A stretch of 64,000 nt of DNA from Seriola aureovittata (GCF_021018895.1 NC_079387.1:4207083-4271082); one strand, 5' to 3'; counted from the stretch's first letter, positions 1 to 12,726 are shown. Numbers and translations are program-made. The notes: generated by a model from the letters alone, not told the origin.

Positions 1-2706
1 ATGTACAGTACGTGTCACCTGTATAATTTGCACGATCGCTGCAATTCTAAATGTTTTTGTCCAACTAAAACTGTTTTTGTTTTTTACACCATTCTGCAAA
101 AACTCCACCTAAAAGAAAACTCTTTGTTTGTCTCCATTCACTTTTTATTTTTTAATACATAAAGTTTAAATCATCCGTCAAGGCCAAACGTCTGCCTCTC
201 ACTTTAGAGATGACATCACTTCACCTCCGATAGACTGCGGTGTCAAATGACTGTCAGGCCTTACAGTCCGTTCTCCTGTATTTCCCAGGTCAGTAAGTCC
301 TCCACGTCAGTCTGCGACTACAGAATTAAAATGCGCACACGGCAACAAAAGCATCGGCTTAGGCGTAAACAACAATCACAACCCAATTTAGTTTTTCCTT
401 TGAAGTCACCTCTCCCAGCGATCCCTGGCTTCCCGGTTGCATTTCCTGTCAGCGCAGGAGTTTTCGCCGCATCCCCTGTGCATCTTGGGTAATGGACTAC
501 CTGTCAGCAGTCAGTCAGTATAATGACATTCAGTGCTGCAGCCCCGTCCTGCACTGTCCGTTCTAAAGATGAAGCCTCTCTTCATTTCCTCTTTGGCTCG
601 CTAGCGTTATTATTACTTGGCTTTGGTGTTTCTTCCATCGACTTTCAATTATCCTCCCTCCCGCTTTCCCTACAGTACAGTGAAGCTGGGGCGCAGGCCC
701 CGCTACACACCACCCCTGCGTTTGTGTCTGAATGGACAAATCTCCACATTTGAAATCCCTAAAATAATACGCTTGTTTTCTTTTTCCATTCACATAGACT
801 ATACAGTGTGAGCCATACAGAGAAGTCTAAATATATTTAGATGTATGCACTATTCTAAGCTCTGTGCTTTTTGAATCCTATTTCTACAATAGCTTATGAG
901 GTTAAAAAACAGGCTGCCCGTCTCAGATTGAGGGCATTATCCTCCATATCGAATGAACAGGTGAAAAGAAAATTGTGTTTTCATACTTATCATTCATATT
1001 TTAAGGTTAAAATAGTTTTTGGATGAATTAATAATAAAAAAGGAACGGATAGTATTTCTATCAATGCTGTAACCCATAAACATCTGCTCAAATCTTTCTT
1101 CATATCCTTTTATCCACAGCTATAATCTTTTTTATTTTTAAATTGTTATTCTTCCATGGAAACTCATGCATGCTCTTACCCAGCAACGGCCTGCTTTGGA
1201 CACAGATTGTCTTTGTAAAGGGAGAGGAGAACATTACTCATTCACTCTGCCTCCCGATCTGTGCCTTTTGTCAGCTGATCCCAGGATTCAAAGCACTTAT
1301 CTCCCAGCCACACACAAACACACACCTGCACCTCTGACCTCTGGACTATCTGACTTTGTTACCACTGGATCAATTTAGAGGATTCTTCTCTAACCTCTGC
1401 CTCTGTCTTAAAAGGATAACTCTGCTTTTTAAATGGTGTAATTCTTTTTCTTATCTTACAGAGTTTTATCCATCTTTTAATGTTTCGTGGAACAATGCGC
1501 CCGGCTTCATTTTGTAATATGTTGCAGTGGGATTGTTAAAGCAGTACACACACTGTAGATCTTGTTGACCACTTGAAGACAACAGGACACTGCCTGTTTA
1601 CATATCCAGCGGGTGCAGATCAACATTATAGCATTCATTTTAAGCCATCTCCTGGTCAACATTCACTCTTCTTTTTGCTCTGCTTTGGTCTCCACCAACT
1701 CCTGACTCTTTGGCAGTGAAAATAGCAGTGGATGAGAGCGGTGAGACCGAACCAAAACATAACGGTTAGGGGCCGTAAAACAGAAACAAGTGGTTGAAAG
1801 ATGCTAGAACAATCAGTAGAGGGCGACTTTATAGTCCGGGTAATCGTTTTTCTATTTGTTTTGAGTGCTGCTGCTGCTGCTTGATCCCATAGACATTCAG
1901 TCACGGTGCTAACCTTTATCCTTTCAGCCTGCATGCAGACGGCATCAAAAAGCCCCCATGATTTTGTCTAAATCTGTTTTCAAATTTCCCCCAAAAACTA
2001 AACGATCCCTTTCACCTTATAGGTGACGCGCCTGGTTAAGCAGCTTCAGATAAACAAACAGGGGGAGGCAGCAAACCTGCTTTGCACCATTCTGCCTCTG
2101 CTATGAAGCTTAAATATAGACATAGATCAGCTTTAGCAGTTGCTTTTTTTTTGTTGTTTTTTTCTGGCTAATTTCCGCACAGAGTCCAATATGCATAAGA
2201 CATTAAGTCAGCACTGTATTTCCAAACCACACCGGAGTCGTTCTGGGAGCACTGCAGTCCATAACAGAATGTACACAAATGAGCCCAGGTGGAATATGAT
2301 GGATATTTTTATTTGCAGGGCTGGAGTTTGAGAAGTCATAGCGGGTGACGTATCCCGACGGCACAAGACAAATGATTCATTGAACTATAGTTATTTCAAT
2401 TACAATAAGAGATTTCTACTCAAAACATGACTTCTATCTTGCTTGAAAGAGTTTCTATAAAAAGCTCTGTCATGTTTATGTGCTATAGATAGAAATAGCT
2501 TCAAACTCAAGCTGTCTGCACTTAGCCTCTCTTTTATGGGATCAGTAGACATCCAAAGTGCTAAGATTATACATCTGTAACATCAAAACGTGCAGCGGAG
2601 TGAATGTTGCGGAGGTCACGGGTCGGGGTGCGAGTTTTCTGTAGTTTCTCCGCCTCACTCGTCTGCGGCGTGTGCCTCCGCTTTTTTTTTTTTCCTTTTT
2701 GCGCAG
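1..2706 (+). other. ncam2: ncam2 intron (3' end), upstream of the first visible exon
   Basis: No coding exon was recognised here. The first exon in the window begins in the middle of Ig domain 3, so the exon for the first half of Ig3 must lie upstream of position 1. The stretch ends in a T-rich tract (about 2681-2700) and the acceptor GCGCAG at 2701-2706. Apart from short T and A runs I see no repeat or regulatory signal I would defend. Confidence 0.75.
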
Positions 2707-2876
2707 GAAAGGGCAGCAGCTGGAGCCGTCAGAGCAGCACTTCTTCAACAGGCTGGAGGGCGGGCGCAGCATGCTGACCATCCGCAACATCCGGCAGGGC
2801 GACGGGGGTACCTACTCCTGCAAGGCCACCAACAAGGCGGGATCTCAGGAAAGAGAGCTCTTCCTCAAAGTGTTCA
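2707..2876 (+). CDS. ncam2: ncam2 exon: second half of Ig domain 3
   Basis: The acceptor is GCGCAG and the donor GTAAGT at 2877. The first base completes a codon started in the upstream exon and the last base (A) opens the next one. The product reads KGQQLEPSEQHFF, then the typical I-set strand pattern SMLTIRNIRQGDGGTYSC with the DxGxYxC signature and the second domain cysteine, then KATNKAGSQERELFLKVF. This matches the NCAM2 Ig3 segment (R-N-I...DGG-Y-C-ATNKAG) almost residue for residue. The matching first half, with the first cysteine and the conserved tryptophan, is upstream of the window. Confidence 0.95.
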
Positions 2877-5120
2877 GTAAGTACGGCTACGGATCTTCAG
2901 GAAGACTAAACAGGAAATGAAGGATGTTAACAGGCCGGTGGTATATTTGGGAGTTCCAGGTTAGAAACTAAGCAACTTTTTACGCTTACTGTTTCTGAAT
3001 CCATGATTTTAAACCCCTCTTTCCCTGTGATCGTAGAAAGGAAAACATAAAGACTGTATTTACTGCGGATAGGTCACGTCAAGGCCACTAGCCGATCTTA
3101 TGCTGTTTTGGCATATATCAGATTGGTGCAACTTCAGACAGGAGCTGAAGTAATCCTCTTTTTTAACGTCCTTCCAGCCACTGTGAGAGAATGTGTGATC
3201 GCAGTCCACAAAAGTGATTTCACTGGTTACTGAAACAAGTGAATAACCTTTACCTCGACTTGCTGAATGTTGTCTTCACTGACCAATCACAGCTGCTCCT
3301 CTCTCTCTTACCTCCAGCGGTTTCAACCCATGAAATAAAACTGTATTTTAATAATTCAGCAGAGGCATGTCCTTCTGGATATTATTTCCTTTTCACCAAA
3401 GACCTCACTGTTAACCATTCACAGGGACTACTTCCTCAGCATGTAGCAGTTTCAAATTAAATTGATCTCCATTGTACTGACTGTTTGGTTACGTTTAGCC
3501 ACAAAAACAGCTTGGTTAGGTTTTGGGAAAGAGGGTTAAAAGTTAGGGGACCTCCGTCGTCATGGTTACAATATTAAACACATGATTATGGTTATAGAAC
3601 AACTGTGTTCATGGTTGAATCTAACTGACCTGAATTAACAGAAATCATTATAAAAAAGTTTTGATTATTATATACATTTCTAATAATAGAAATATTAGAT
3701 TATTCTCCACCAGAGACAAGTGTAATAACATTGCACATATGTGTGATATCTATAAAAACCCTCACTGTGATGACCTCCACTAATTACGTCATATAAATAA
3801 CTGTTTTTCAAAAGCACAGATGTCCACATATGATCCTCAGCCCATCACAATAACAGCTGCATCAATATGATATATTTCTCCTCAACGAAAATATTTCATT
3901 TATTGCTTCATATTTCAATTACTGCAAACCTCCATAGAAAAATTTCAATTTATACTTTCATAAACCTGCTGGCTATTTCCTCTCAGATCACTCTGATAGG
4001 GCATATTCGGCTCATGAAAATGTATGGAGATTTTTGTGCTCGAGTCATCAACATCCTCCCCGAGATGTGAGAAGCGCTTGTTCTTCAAAATGCACATTTA
4101 AATGAAGAAGTTAAGAGGGGAGGGAGGAGTCCCGCTTTTCACTGTGCGGCTGAGGAAACGCAGTTGTAAGTTAGTTTTATTACCCTTGACAGCGCAGACA
4201 GGAGGAGAGCAGTCCATTTAGAGGGGGGGTGTATGTGTTCTTAATTCATGTTTAGGCGCCGCAACACGCCGTCAGACTCGGCGCTTCTTCTTTAAGTCAG
4301 TCGTGTTTCCACCAGGATATGTTTGTTTTTATTTTTTCATATTCTGCATAGACATATATTCTATATTCAAAGGGGCCAAGTAAGATACTCACATTTCCTG
4401 AATGCTATTAAAATCCCTTAGATAAGGCAGAGATTTAACTTTATCATCATATCCAATGATTTTAACACTAGTACACAGTTAAAGCTTCAATTCTATGATC
4501 ACAAAAATTCCAGTCAGGCTTAGACAGCAGATTCACAAATGTATCTTATCTCAGATGTGTCTGATGACATGATTATAAGTGGTAAAATTAGCTAAGGTAA
4601 TAGGATCTTCAGCACAAAATGAGATGAAAGACAGGACAAAAGAAGAGGGAGAATTTATTCCTCGTAGAGACGAGTTTCCACTGTACACCGGAGGATTGGG
4701 AATGAGCTACGTAGCTGCAGCAGCTGCTGGATATTCACTTTCACAGATGGTTTTCAAAAAATGTAGCCCCATCACAATGTGTTGCCGCAAACAGGGTTAT
4801 TGTGGCAATTAATAGCTTGAAGCCTCTTTTCATTCCTATTTCACTTTCATACACTTCAATACTTTCACATCTGGAGGTCCAGCGTCGCCTGCAACGTGCC
4901 GTCTGGCCACTTTTGTAAAGTGCCGGTAACAGCCCCCTCGAGCCGTAAATGCCAGAAGTGTTTGTCCTTCCAGCTACGATCAGTCTTCGGAGATTATGTC
5001 AAGTTGTCCTGCCATTTAGGCTCCGGGTCGTTCAGCATCTGAGAGAAAAAAAACCCAACATTCACTGTTAGGAAATAGCTACATATCATTTCTTGAGTAG
5101 TTCTTAGACACGCTAGCAGC

Positions 5121-5230
5121 GTGGCTCCAGGGACGCGTCGTCGGTTGGTCCAGCCTGAAATATCTCAACAACTACTGGATGGATCGACATGAACTTTAAT
5201 GTTGGCATTTCTGGTCTCTGGAGGATGGAA
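5121..5230 (+). repeat. Interspersed repeat fragment, family with copies near 18.6 kb and 56.7 kb
   Basis: It begins GTGGCTCCAGGGA and carries CGGTTGGTC, AATATCTCAACAACTACTGG and a GGAGGATG block. The same blocks recur in the same order at 56688-56945, and the CCAGACTGAAATATCT part recurs at 18599-18640. I remember this as a family frequent in percomorph introns, but that is recollection, not a database result. Confidence 0.6.
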
Positions 5231-7687
5231 GCGTTCTCACTCTGTGAACATTTGCAACTTACAGTTTACCCCCCTTACACCCATCTCGCCCATAAACTTT
5301 AAACTTTACTTCGCAGATTTAATTGTGAATGGATCAAACAGCCATTCATTTTACACTCAATGGCCCATAATGACAAAATGAAAATTGAAACCACAGTAAA
5401 TGTAGACAGCAGTGAGTTCATCTATCTCAGGCAACTGCAGTAAATGTACATTAAGCAGCGATACAGGAAGAAGCAGAGATGCACATCCCTCTGCAGACAG
5501 AAGCCTCGCTGTCCTCTGCAACCAGCTGCTGTTTGCACCTTGTAGCTGTGTTGTCAGGAGTCTGTGAAATACACCGTCCCTCTTTAATGGGCTTTTATCA
5601 TTCGAACAAGATGGCTGAACACATCGCGCCATTGTCCTCTCTCTTTTTTTCTCTTATGTTCCTGCAGAATACGCATCGTACATTATTCACTGTTTGTTAC
5701 GGCGCACGTAAGCAGAGGCAGACAATAGATAATAGCAGATAATATGTGGTGAGTTACATCACCGCGAAATAACTCCCTGGGATGAAGTAAAACTCACAAT
5801 CTGAAAAGATATATGACAAGAGAGCGCGTGGGGGTTGGGTTTCTCCGCTCGTCCTCCTCTCAACTTGTGAGTGAGTGAATCTGTGCTGACATCTGCATAT
5901 GCTGAAAGAACACACATTATTCTTATCAGATACAGTATCCGTCAGTGGGAGGGATAACAGCTTTATGTTACCACAGAGGGGGCACTAACTGTGGTGTAAG
6001 CAGCAAAGAAATGTCAAGGTAAACATTACTGACACTCTTCTTTAGTCATTATGTTGTCATCATGTCACATTCTGCTGCAACACTGAGACAGTTAATGGCT
6101 TTATTTTCTTTATGTATATTGTGTATGGGCTGACGCTGTGAGGTAGCTTCATGCAACATTTACAAGTATAATTATGATAATACCTATAATTGATATAATA
6201 AAGTGTAATTATAGTTATTATAGTTAACAAAAAAACACTTGTTCTTAATTACACTGGGTTAAAAAAGAAAGTTGCAGAAGTTAATTTAAATTTACGAATC
6301 AAACTGAAAAGAATAAACTCTAAAAAATACCGCAAACCTGGAAGGTCAAATTAATTCTGAATTTTTTTTATCTCTTAGCACACAAATGCTTCTCAGTTCT
6401 TTCTCATTTCGAGTCCAAATGTTTTAGATAATGCGTTATTAATAATGTTCCCTGTAGAGTGGGGTTTTTGCACCATGCTTGATAAATGAGACATTTTCCA
6501 TTTAATATTTGCATGATGAAGGGCATCTGGGGCAAAAACGGCTGCAGATAAGGTGGTGATGAGCAACCGGTTCAGACCGGTCTCTGTACTATTAACAGTG
6601 TTATCTGTGTACGTGTATGTGTGTCTGGTGGTGGCGGGATGCCTTTGAATGTGTGTTTGTGTCGAGCGAAAGTGTCTATTTACACGCGTGCGTTTCTGAT
6701 GGCTGGAGCCATCACAAGGTTTAAAAGATGTGAACGATCATCTGAAGTGCTCCTCATCTTCCTCTCCGCAGAAATCTTCTGAAGTCATTTAGTCTCATCG
6801 CGAAGCTTTAAATCTTTTTCTTTTTTTTCTTCGAAGGAGAAAAACTTCAAGGGGTTCAGATAATTTCACTTGTTCCCACCGCAGCTTTCCCTCTTCGTCT
6901 CGACACAAAACAGAATCAGGCAGATTGTTGCATTGTAAGAAAACGCCACTTGATTCTGGAGGATTTTTGAAGTCATGATTTATTTTCAAAACAACTGAAA
7001 TTATCTTTGCTTATTGGCAAATCTGTTTGACTTGTTTCAGGAAAACAACAATTTGTAGACTAAATTACTCACATTATTAGGGTGGTTATTTTTATAAGTG
7101 CTGGGATTGTAGGAAACTTGTGTTTATTGTTAAAGGACGACTCATTTATTTACATTTCAGGCTTATTTCCTGCTTTCAGACATCTTTCCCGTTTGATACG
7201 ATGACATTGTATTCGCTGGGTTAATTGCTGAGATCTCAGAACACACACACACACACAAATCAAATCGATTACTCTAATTGTTCATCGTAAACATTCATCG
7301 CAGTGTCCAGATTGACTTCCCCAGTTTTAAACTTTGAGCAGGTGCAGGCAGGGCTTTACACTTCTCGCCAAATCCAACTCTATAACCTTTTTTTTTTTTT
7401 TTTTTCATGAATGGTTAATTCCTGCATCCTTTCAGTATTTCAGGTGTGTTCTTTGCAACCTTTTCTTGCCCTGTTGTAGTGATACCGCCGCGTCCCCAGA
7501 TCTCAGTGAGCTCACGTGGCGTCAATCACTGATGAGACATGACAGCTGGAGCTAAACTGTGACTTGTGTTGCAATTATCCTGTAAGAGTAGATCTGGCAT
7601 TAGGTTTAGTGTAGGTTAATTAACACAGCTTCAACACAGCGGTTAGGTAAGGATCTATGCACTGAAGGTCTTTGCAGGTCTTGTAAA

Positions 7688-7688
<1 letters not shown>

Positions 7689-7764
<76 letters not shown>
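7689..7764 (+). repeat. (TG)38 microsatellite
   Basis: Uninterrupted alternating TG for 76 bases, about 830 bp upstream of the first Ig4 exon. It is purine-pyrimidine alternating and so Z-DNA prone; in the pre-mRNA it is a long UG repeat. Confidence 0.98.
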
Positions 7765-7765
<1 letters not shown>

Positions 7766-7855
7766 CCACATGTTTTGACAAGCTCCCGAAATCCCTCGAG
7801 ATGGCTCCTCCACCCCGAGGTTGAAGCCATGTGAAATTCCCAAACGTTCCTTAGA

Positions 7856-7856
<1 letters not shown>

Positions 7857-7887
<31 letters not shown>
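7857..7887 (+). repeat. Poly-C homopolymer, 31 bases
   Basis: An uninterrupted run of 31 C, only 92 bp after the long TG tract and followed by ACCACCACC. Such a long C/G homopolymer is rare and is likely to be length-variable or mis-sequenced. Confidence 0.95.
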
Positions 7888-8598
7888 ACCACCACCTCAC
7901 CCCCTCCGGGTGGTGTTAAAAGCCTTCAGTACAGTAGTCACTATTTTCCATTCACTTCCCTTTTCCTTTTGGATTTTATGCCATGCTACTTTGCAAGCAC
8001 CCTGTTAGGGATTTAAGTGCAAGTGCAGGAAAAAAAAAGAAGTAGCAATCCATGATTCATGTGACATGCTCTGTGCCCTTGACATGCATGGTGTCTCAGG
8101 GCTTGCTAAGAGCATCTTATCAGGAGGAAGCTACTGTGGTGCTCACTCTGCGCCGAAAAGGGAATCACAGGGTGCATCCTTCCAGACAAAAATCTATATT
8201 TATTTAAAACAACAAAAGGTGGAACACACACACAGGTAGAGGTCGTTTTGAAATGTTTTGATCAAACTTCAGCAAAGTCAGTTTTTGGTGTTGTCATCTA
8301 GGGCCAAGACGTGTGCACAGAAGTAGGCCAGAGGGCGTGCGTTCCCATCATGCCGGACCTGGAGAGTTTGACTGCAGTGTATAAATGATCTTGGCCTAGA
8401 CTGTCAGCACCAAAGTCATGCATCAGCTCTGTGTTAAGCCCCACGGTGCAGCTGTCATCTCCCCTCCCTTACGAGTTAGATCTTTTGACAGTTCCTCTTC
8501 CACTCACCCTTTCACTTCCTCGCTAATTTTTCCTCTGTTTCCTCTCTTTCCTTCACACCCCCCACCCCCCCACCCTCCTCGTCCTCTGTGGTCTCCAG

Positions 8599-8744
8599 TC
8601 CAGCCCCATATCACCCAGCTGAAGAACGTGACAGCCGTGGAGGGCAGCGCCGCCATGATCTCCTGCGTGGCTGAGGGCGAGCCTCTGCCCGACATCTCCT
8701 GGAGGAGAGCCAGCGACGGCCAGACCTTCGTGGACGGAGACAAG
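8599..8744 (+). CDS. ncam2: ncam2 exon: first half of Ig domain 4
   Basis: The acceptor is CTCCAG and the donor GTAGAA at 8745, a weak match beyond position +4. The first two bases complete an isoleucine codon (ATC) with the A from the previous exon, giving F-I-QPHITQLKNVTAVEG. The exon then reads AAMISCVAEGEPLPDISWRR with the first Ig4 cysteine and the conserved tryptophan, and ends on a whole codon after GQTFVDGDK. NVT is an N-glycosylation sequon. NCAM2 family members have QPHI..QLKN and A-E-G-E-P-x-P-x-I-x-W in the same place. A GT tract begins 44 bp after the exon. Confidence 0.95.
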
Positions 8745-8787
8745 GTAGAAACTGCCAGAGAGTCCATCTGGCTCTGTGCGCGCATGC

Positions 8788-8807
8788 GTGTGTGTGTGTG
8801 TGTGTGT

Positions 8808-8863
<56 letters not shown>
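8788..8863 (+). repeat. (GT)n microsatellite just after an Ig4 donor site
   Basis: 76 bases of GT with a single interruption (GG near 8808), bordered on both sides by CGCGCAT/GCGCGCAT. It lies 44 nt inside the intron and would be a UG-repeat in the pre-mRNA, the type of tract bound by TDP-43 and CELF proteins. Confidence 0.98.
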
Positions 8864-8870
<7 letters not shown>

Positions 8871-9188
8871 CATCATAAATCATGGGCACATAGGACATAA
8901 CTAAGAAAGAATAAAAAACATTAACCAGTTTTGCTAAACACATGCACATACGCTTCAGGATGAATCAAATCCTGCCAAAAATCATCTTGTGATTTCATCC
9001 AGGAGCGAGAAAAATAGTCTGAACTTCAGAATTACCATAGAGTCAACATGACTCCTCCTTGATATGCTGTCATTAAAGACTGAGAGCATTTCTTCCTTTT
9101 ATTGAAACCATCACCATGTTGCTAATATGAAATGTTGATGCTGGTGGTCACATATTGGCTTCAGCTTCAGGAACCAGACACATCATGC

Positions 9189-9190
<2 letters not shown>

Positions 9191-9233
<43 letters not shown>
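9191..9233 (+). repeat. (CA)21 microsatellite
   Basis: 43 bases of CA, 328 bp downstream of the GT tract at 8788-8863. It is complementary to that tract and to the TG tract at 7689-7764. Confidence 0.98.
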
Positions 9234-9235
<2 letters not shown>

Positions 9236-11846
9236 GTCTGACGCCGGAACGAGAGGTGAGGCCGCGTCCGGCGTTTTCTGTAGCTTTCCGACAATCTGCC
9301 ATTCACACCCTCTTGTATTTCATTGATCTTGAATGCCATCTTCTTGTGGCAATGTTTTTTTGTATAGCTGTTTGAATCACAGCAGCTCTCCTTCAGTGTG
9401 ACATTACTGCCGTTACTCTCTAGCCAAATTAGTGATTTGCCAAATGTCAATTTTAAATGAAGCTTTGAAATCCGAGGCCTATTTTTTTACACCTGCTGTC
9501 AGTGAGTTTCACTAATGAGGTTTTTGATAAAAACCAAAGTGTCCTGAAATAACCTCGACTCACAGAAGAGCATGAAGTCATTGAGCTGGAGTTGGAGCGC
9601 AGACGTAGGAATGACAAAAGGATTCAGCCACACGTGTGTAATGTTTTTGTTTTTTTTATGGGAACCATTAAAATGTCACTATTTTTATTTTTGCAGAGAA
9701 AATATTTGTGTTGAGTATTAAAAGAAATAGCCAACATGAACTGGTAATTACTTGTGTATGTCCTCATAAAAATGAAAGCAGGCATAATTATTCCCATCTG
9801 CCACACATGAAACGTTACCGTTAGAGCTATTTATTGCCTGTCTTACAGGCAGCTGCTAATAACATTCACATCCCAGAGTGATCGGCCATTGATCCTCGTC
9901 TGCTTCTGCGCTGCATTCGCTTTTCCATACTATAACTGACACATGATGCCTCAAGGACTTTTCATCATTTCAAAGCTGTACTCTTCACCTTGGTCCCTGG
10001 TTTTCTTTCTTTCTTTCTTTTTTTTTCTTTTTTTACAGGAAGTGTTTAAATCTCTCGACTTTGCAGAGATTATTATCTCAGGGGAAATCAGCACACACAT
10101 TTATTTTGATTAGCTCTCCGCACAAAGAAGCAGCAAGAACCTTGAAGTTTCAATTTCCTCTTTGATATGTACCTCCCTTTGACTTCTGAAGTTAATCCAA
10201 CTTAAGAAACAGAAGAGGCGCTAACCTTCAGTTGTGTATTTTTCTCTCAGTATCCATTATTCACTTTGTCCAAAAATCAGAAATCGAATGAGCTGCAGCG
10301 ACATATTATTTTTTTTGGAACAGTAATTACTTTTCATTGAGTTGCCATCAATGTCAAAAACCCTGTGCACTTCCATCACAGACTCGCAGCTGAAGCTTTC
10401 ACAGATGCAGTTAAAAAAAAAAAAAACAAAGAAAAGAAAAACAAAGATGGCAGCCATTCTTTTGCTCGGGGAAAAAAGGTCACCGCAGAGATAAATGAAT
10501 GTGTGCATTGGCTCGAATCGCTCGGGTTGATAAATCACAGCCAAAAATGAGAGTAAGTGCCTCTCTTCCCACAGCAAATGCAATTATGGAAATGCGTCGT
10601 GCAAACCAACACACCTAAACATGCGCAAAGACAAACACGGCTCGTGCGGCGCGAGGCGTGATGGATGGCCGCAGTCATTTAGGTTTAAGTCAGGATGTTC
10701 CTCTCTCAATTTGCTCTCCAATCTGCATATCCAGTCGGCACGCTCTCCTCTCCTTTTGAGAGACATTAAAGCCTCAGAGGCCTTACTTTTACCCGCCGCA
10801 TAATGTCGCCTCCATTCTTCTCCCTCCCTGTCAACTAACACTGTGACCCTCGCTAAAAGAACATAATGGGATGCAGTTCCAGGAATTTAATTACGAACCG
10901 AGGAGCGATTTGAGTCGGGGGATTGTTTCACTCATCTGCTATTGTTGTGCTTATGAGCAAGGTTAGCAAACTGCTCGGTAGCCTCTGTCCTATTCATGCA
11001 GAACAACCAAGGCTGAAGAGCTGGTGACATTAAAGCTCTGCGCTATTGTTCCGATGATGATGCCTGTGTGTTCAATAGTTCAATAATTTTAACTTTTTGA
11101 AGAACCTTTTCACCTTTTTTTTCTTCCTCCTCTAATTCAGACGTCAAGCTCTCATTGGTGATGGTTGCAGCGCTTATCAAGAGACACTTTGCAGTTAAAC
11201 CTTCAAAACGCAGTCTCCCACACCACACTGAGATTATTGTTTTGATTTCTGTTTGATAACTCATCATGAAATAAAACAGCCGCGAAATACAGCGGAAAGC
11301 AGATCACAGTGATGCTGAAACCCCCTAGCTGGCCCCTTATTTTCTTGAAGCAGAAAGCCATTATTAAATGTCACTCTGTTGTTGCCATGAGAATGCGGAG
11401 GTACAGTAATCATTAAGAGTTGTGCGACTATGAAGACCCCATGTTCAGCCCCCACACTAAACTGTTGGAATAAGCTGCGCTTGCCGGAATTAGACTACAG
11501 TGCGCTTCCAGCCTCGCTGACATTTCCAGCTGACATTTTTAATATCTGAAAATTCTCCAGCAGTTGGTCTGAAACACGGCGACAGTCTCCACGATCCTAT
11601 TTGAGAGATTGCATTTGAGATTTAGCTTCATATGTTCACTGTAAACCCCGCACACATTCTAATTTTTGAGGTCTCATGGATCAGATAGGGAGAGGATTTC
11701 ATCTATTTTCTCTCTTCTTCCCTCCTTCTGCTTCCACTACCTGCTCTTCCTTTCATCTCCTGCAGTTCCTCTATTCCCCCAGCTTCCACATCCCTCCGCC
11801 TTTTATCTGCCTGCGCTCTCATGTTGGTCGCTGTTCACGTGTGTTA

Positions 11847-11848
<2 letters not shown>

Positions 11849-11885
<37 letters not shown>
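11849..11885 (+). repeat. (GT)18 microsatellite
   Basis: 37 bases of alternating GT inside the Ig4 intron, in a pyrimidine-rich neighbourhood. Confidence 0.97.
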
Positions 11886-11887
<2 letters not shown>

Positions 11888-12048
11888 CGTGCCTCCGCCG
11901 GAACACGCATGCTCCTGTGTGTGCACGTGAGCCGGTGTTGTGTTCACGTCTGGCCGCTCGCCTTGTCGTTCCACTGTGCTGCATATCAAACAGGCTGCGC
12001 TTTAGGGGCTGAGTTCGTCTCCAGACACAGACCCTGTCAGTTGGCAGA

Positions 12049-12085
12049 GGGGGTTTTGGGGAGGGGGGGGGGCGGCAGGGGGGGT
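12049..12085 (+). other. G-rich quadruplex-type tract
   Basis: G runs of 5, 4, 10 and 7 separated by TTTT, A and CGGCA. This satisfies the usual four-run G-quadruplex pattern on the + strand, and therefore in the nascent RNA as well. Confidence 0.7.
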
Positions 12086-12206
12086 TAGCGAGTAATTTCC
12101 TGACTCAGAAGTTTACCCCCCCTGGAAGATTTCCTCTCTTCTCCTCCTCCCTCCATCTTCACTATTCCTATTCAACACACACACTCCCAATCCCATTGAC
12201 CTCAGC

Positions 12207-12410
12207 CGGCGACGTAAACAAGCAAAGAAGCGTGCGGTGGCGACGCACGGAGACCCGAGGCGAGCCTTTAAAAGCCGCCTCAGCTCATTGGTTAATAGCA
12301 TTGCGACGATAAGAGCAAAGATAAGCCATTCTAAACGGGATAATGCCGAAAGCAGTGGGAGAGCGACAACATGAAGAGAGCGTGATTCAGAGGAGGCGGC
12401 TTCACGGCCG
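12207..12410. promoter_or_regulatory. CpG-dense intronic stretch with TATA-like, CCAAT and GATA motifs
   Basis: I count 20 CpG in 204 bp, above the number expected from its base content and unlike the surrounding intron. It contains TTTAAAA (12267-12273), an inverted CCAAT box ATTGG (12287-12291) and two GATAAG sites (12308-12313, 12320-12325). An intronic enhancer or alternative promoter is possible; no transcript start can be shown from sequence. Confidence 0.3.
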
Positions 12411-12687
12411 AGGCTTATGAGGCTTAGACTCATAATGAGTATTAGCAGCGGCGGGTGCAGGGGGAGGGGGGGAAGTGTGTTGGGCGCTGTGTTCAGAGTC
12501 TCTATTACTAGTTACCGTGATGAGCAGTGACAAAAATCAACAAACAAGATACAGGACGGTAATTAGCCAGTGTTAGAGGTGCTGACAGGCAGATGTTGTG
12601 ACGTCTGGACAGAGCACAGCTCGCTGTCCCCCGCCCCCGCGCCATTTCCACTCCTCATGTGATGCTGCAGCTCCAGCAGCATTTTAG

Positions 12688-12691
<4 letters not shown>

Positions 12692-12724
<33 letters not shown>
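12692..12724 (+). repeat. (CA)n microsatellite
   Basis: 33 bases of CA, followed by an imperfect CA tail to about 12745. Confidence 0.97.

Positions 12725-12726
<2 letters not shown>

Larger units (their letters stand above)
2877..8598 (+). other. ncam2: ncam2 intron, Ig3 to Ig4 (5.7 kb)
   Basis: Noncoding. It holds a short interspersed-repeat fragment (5121-5230), a 76-bp GT microsatellite (7689-7764) and a 31-base C homopolymer (7857-7887). It ends in a pyrimidine-rich, C-rich tract (about 8540-8595) before the acceptor TCCAG at 8594-8598. The reading frames of 60-96 codons inside it show no splice context or family resemblance, and I treat them as chance. Confidence 0.85.

Noticed and set aside
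1813..1827. TCAGTAGAGGGCGAC, similar to a CTCF site
   Set aside because: Matches about 13 of 15 consensus positions, which is expected by chance now and then in 64 kb; no supporting context.
7606..9450. Several His-Thr or Val-Cys repeat frames
   Set aside because: Direct translations of CA/GT microsatellites.
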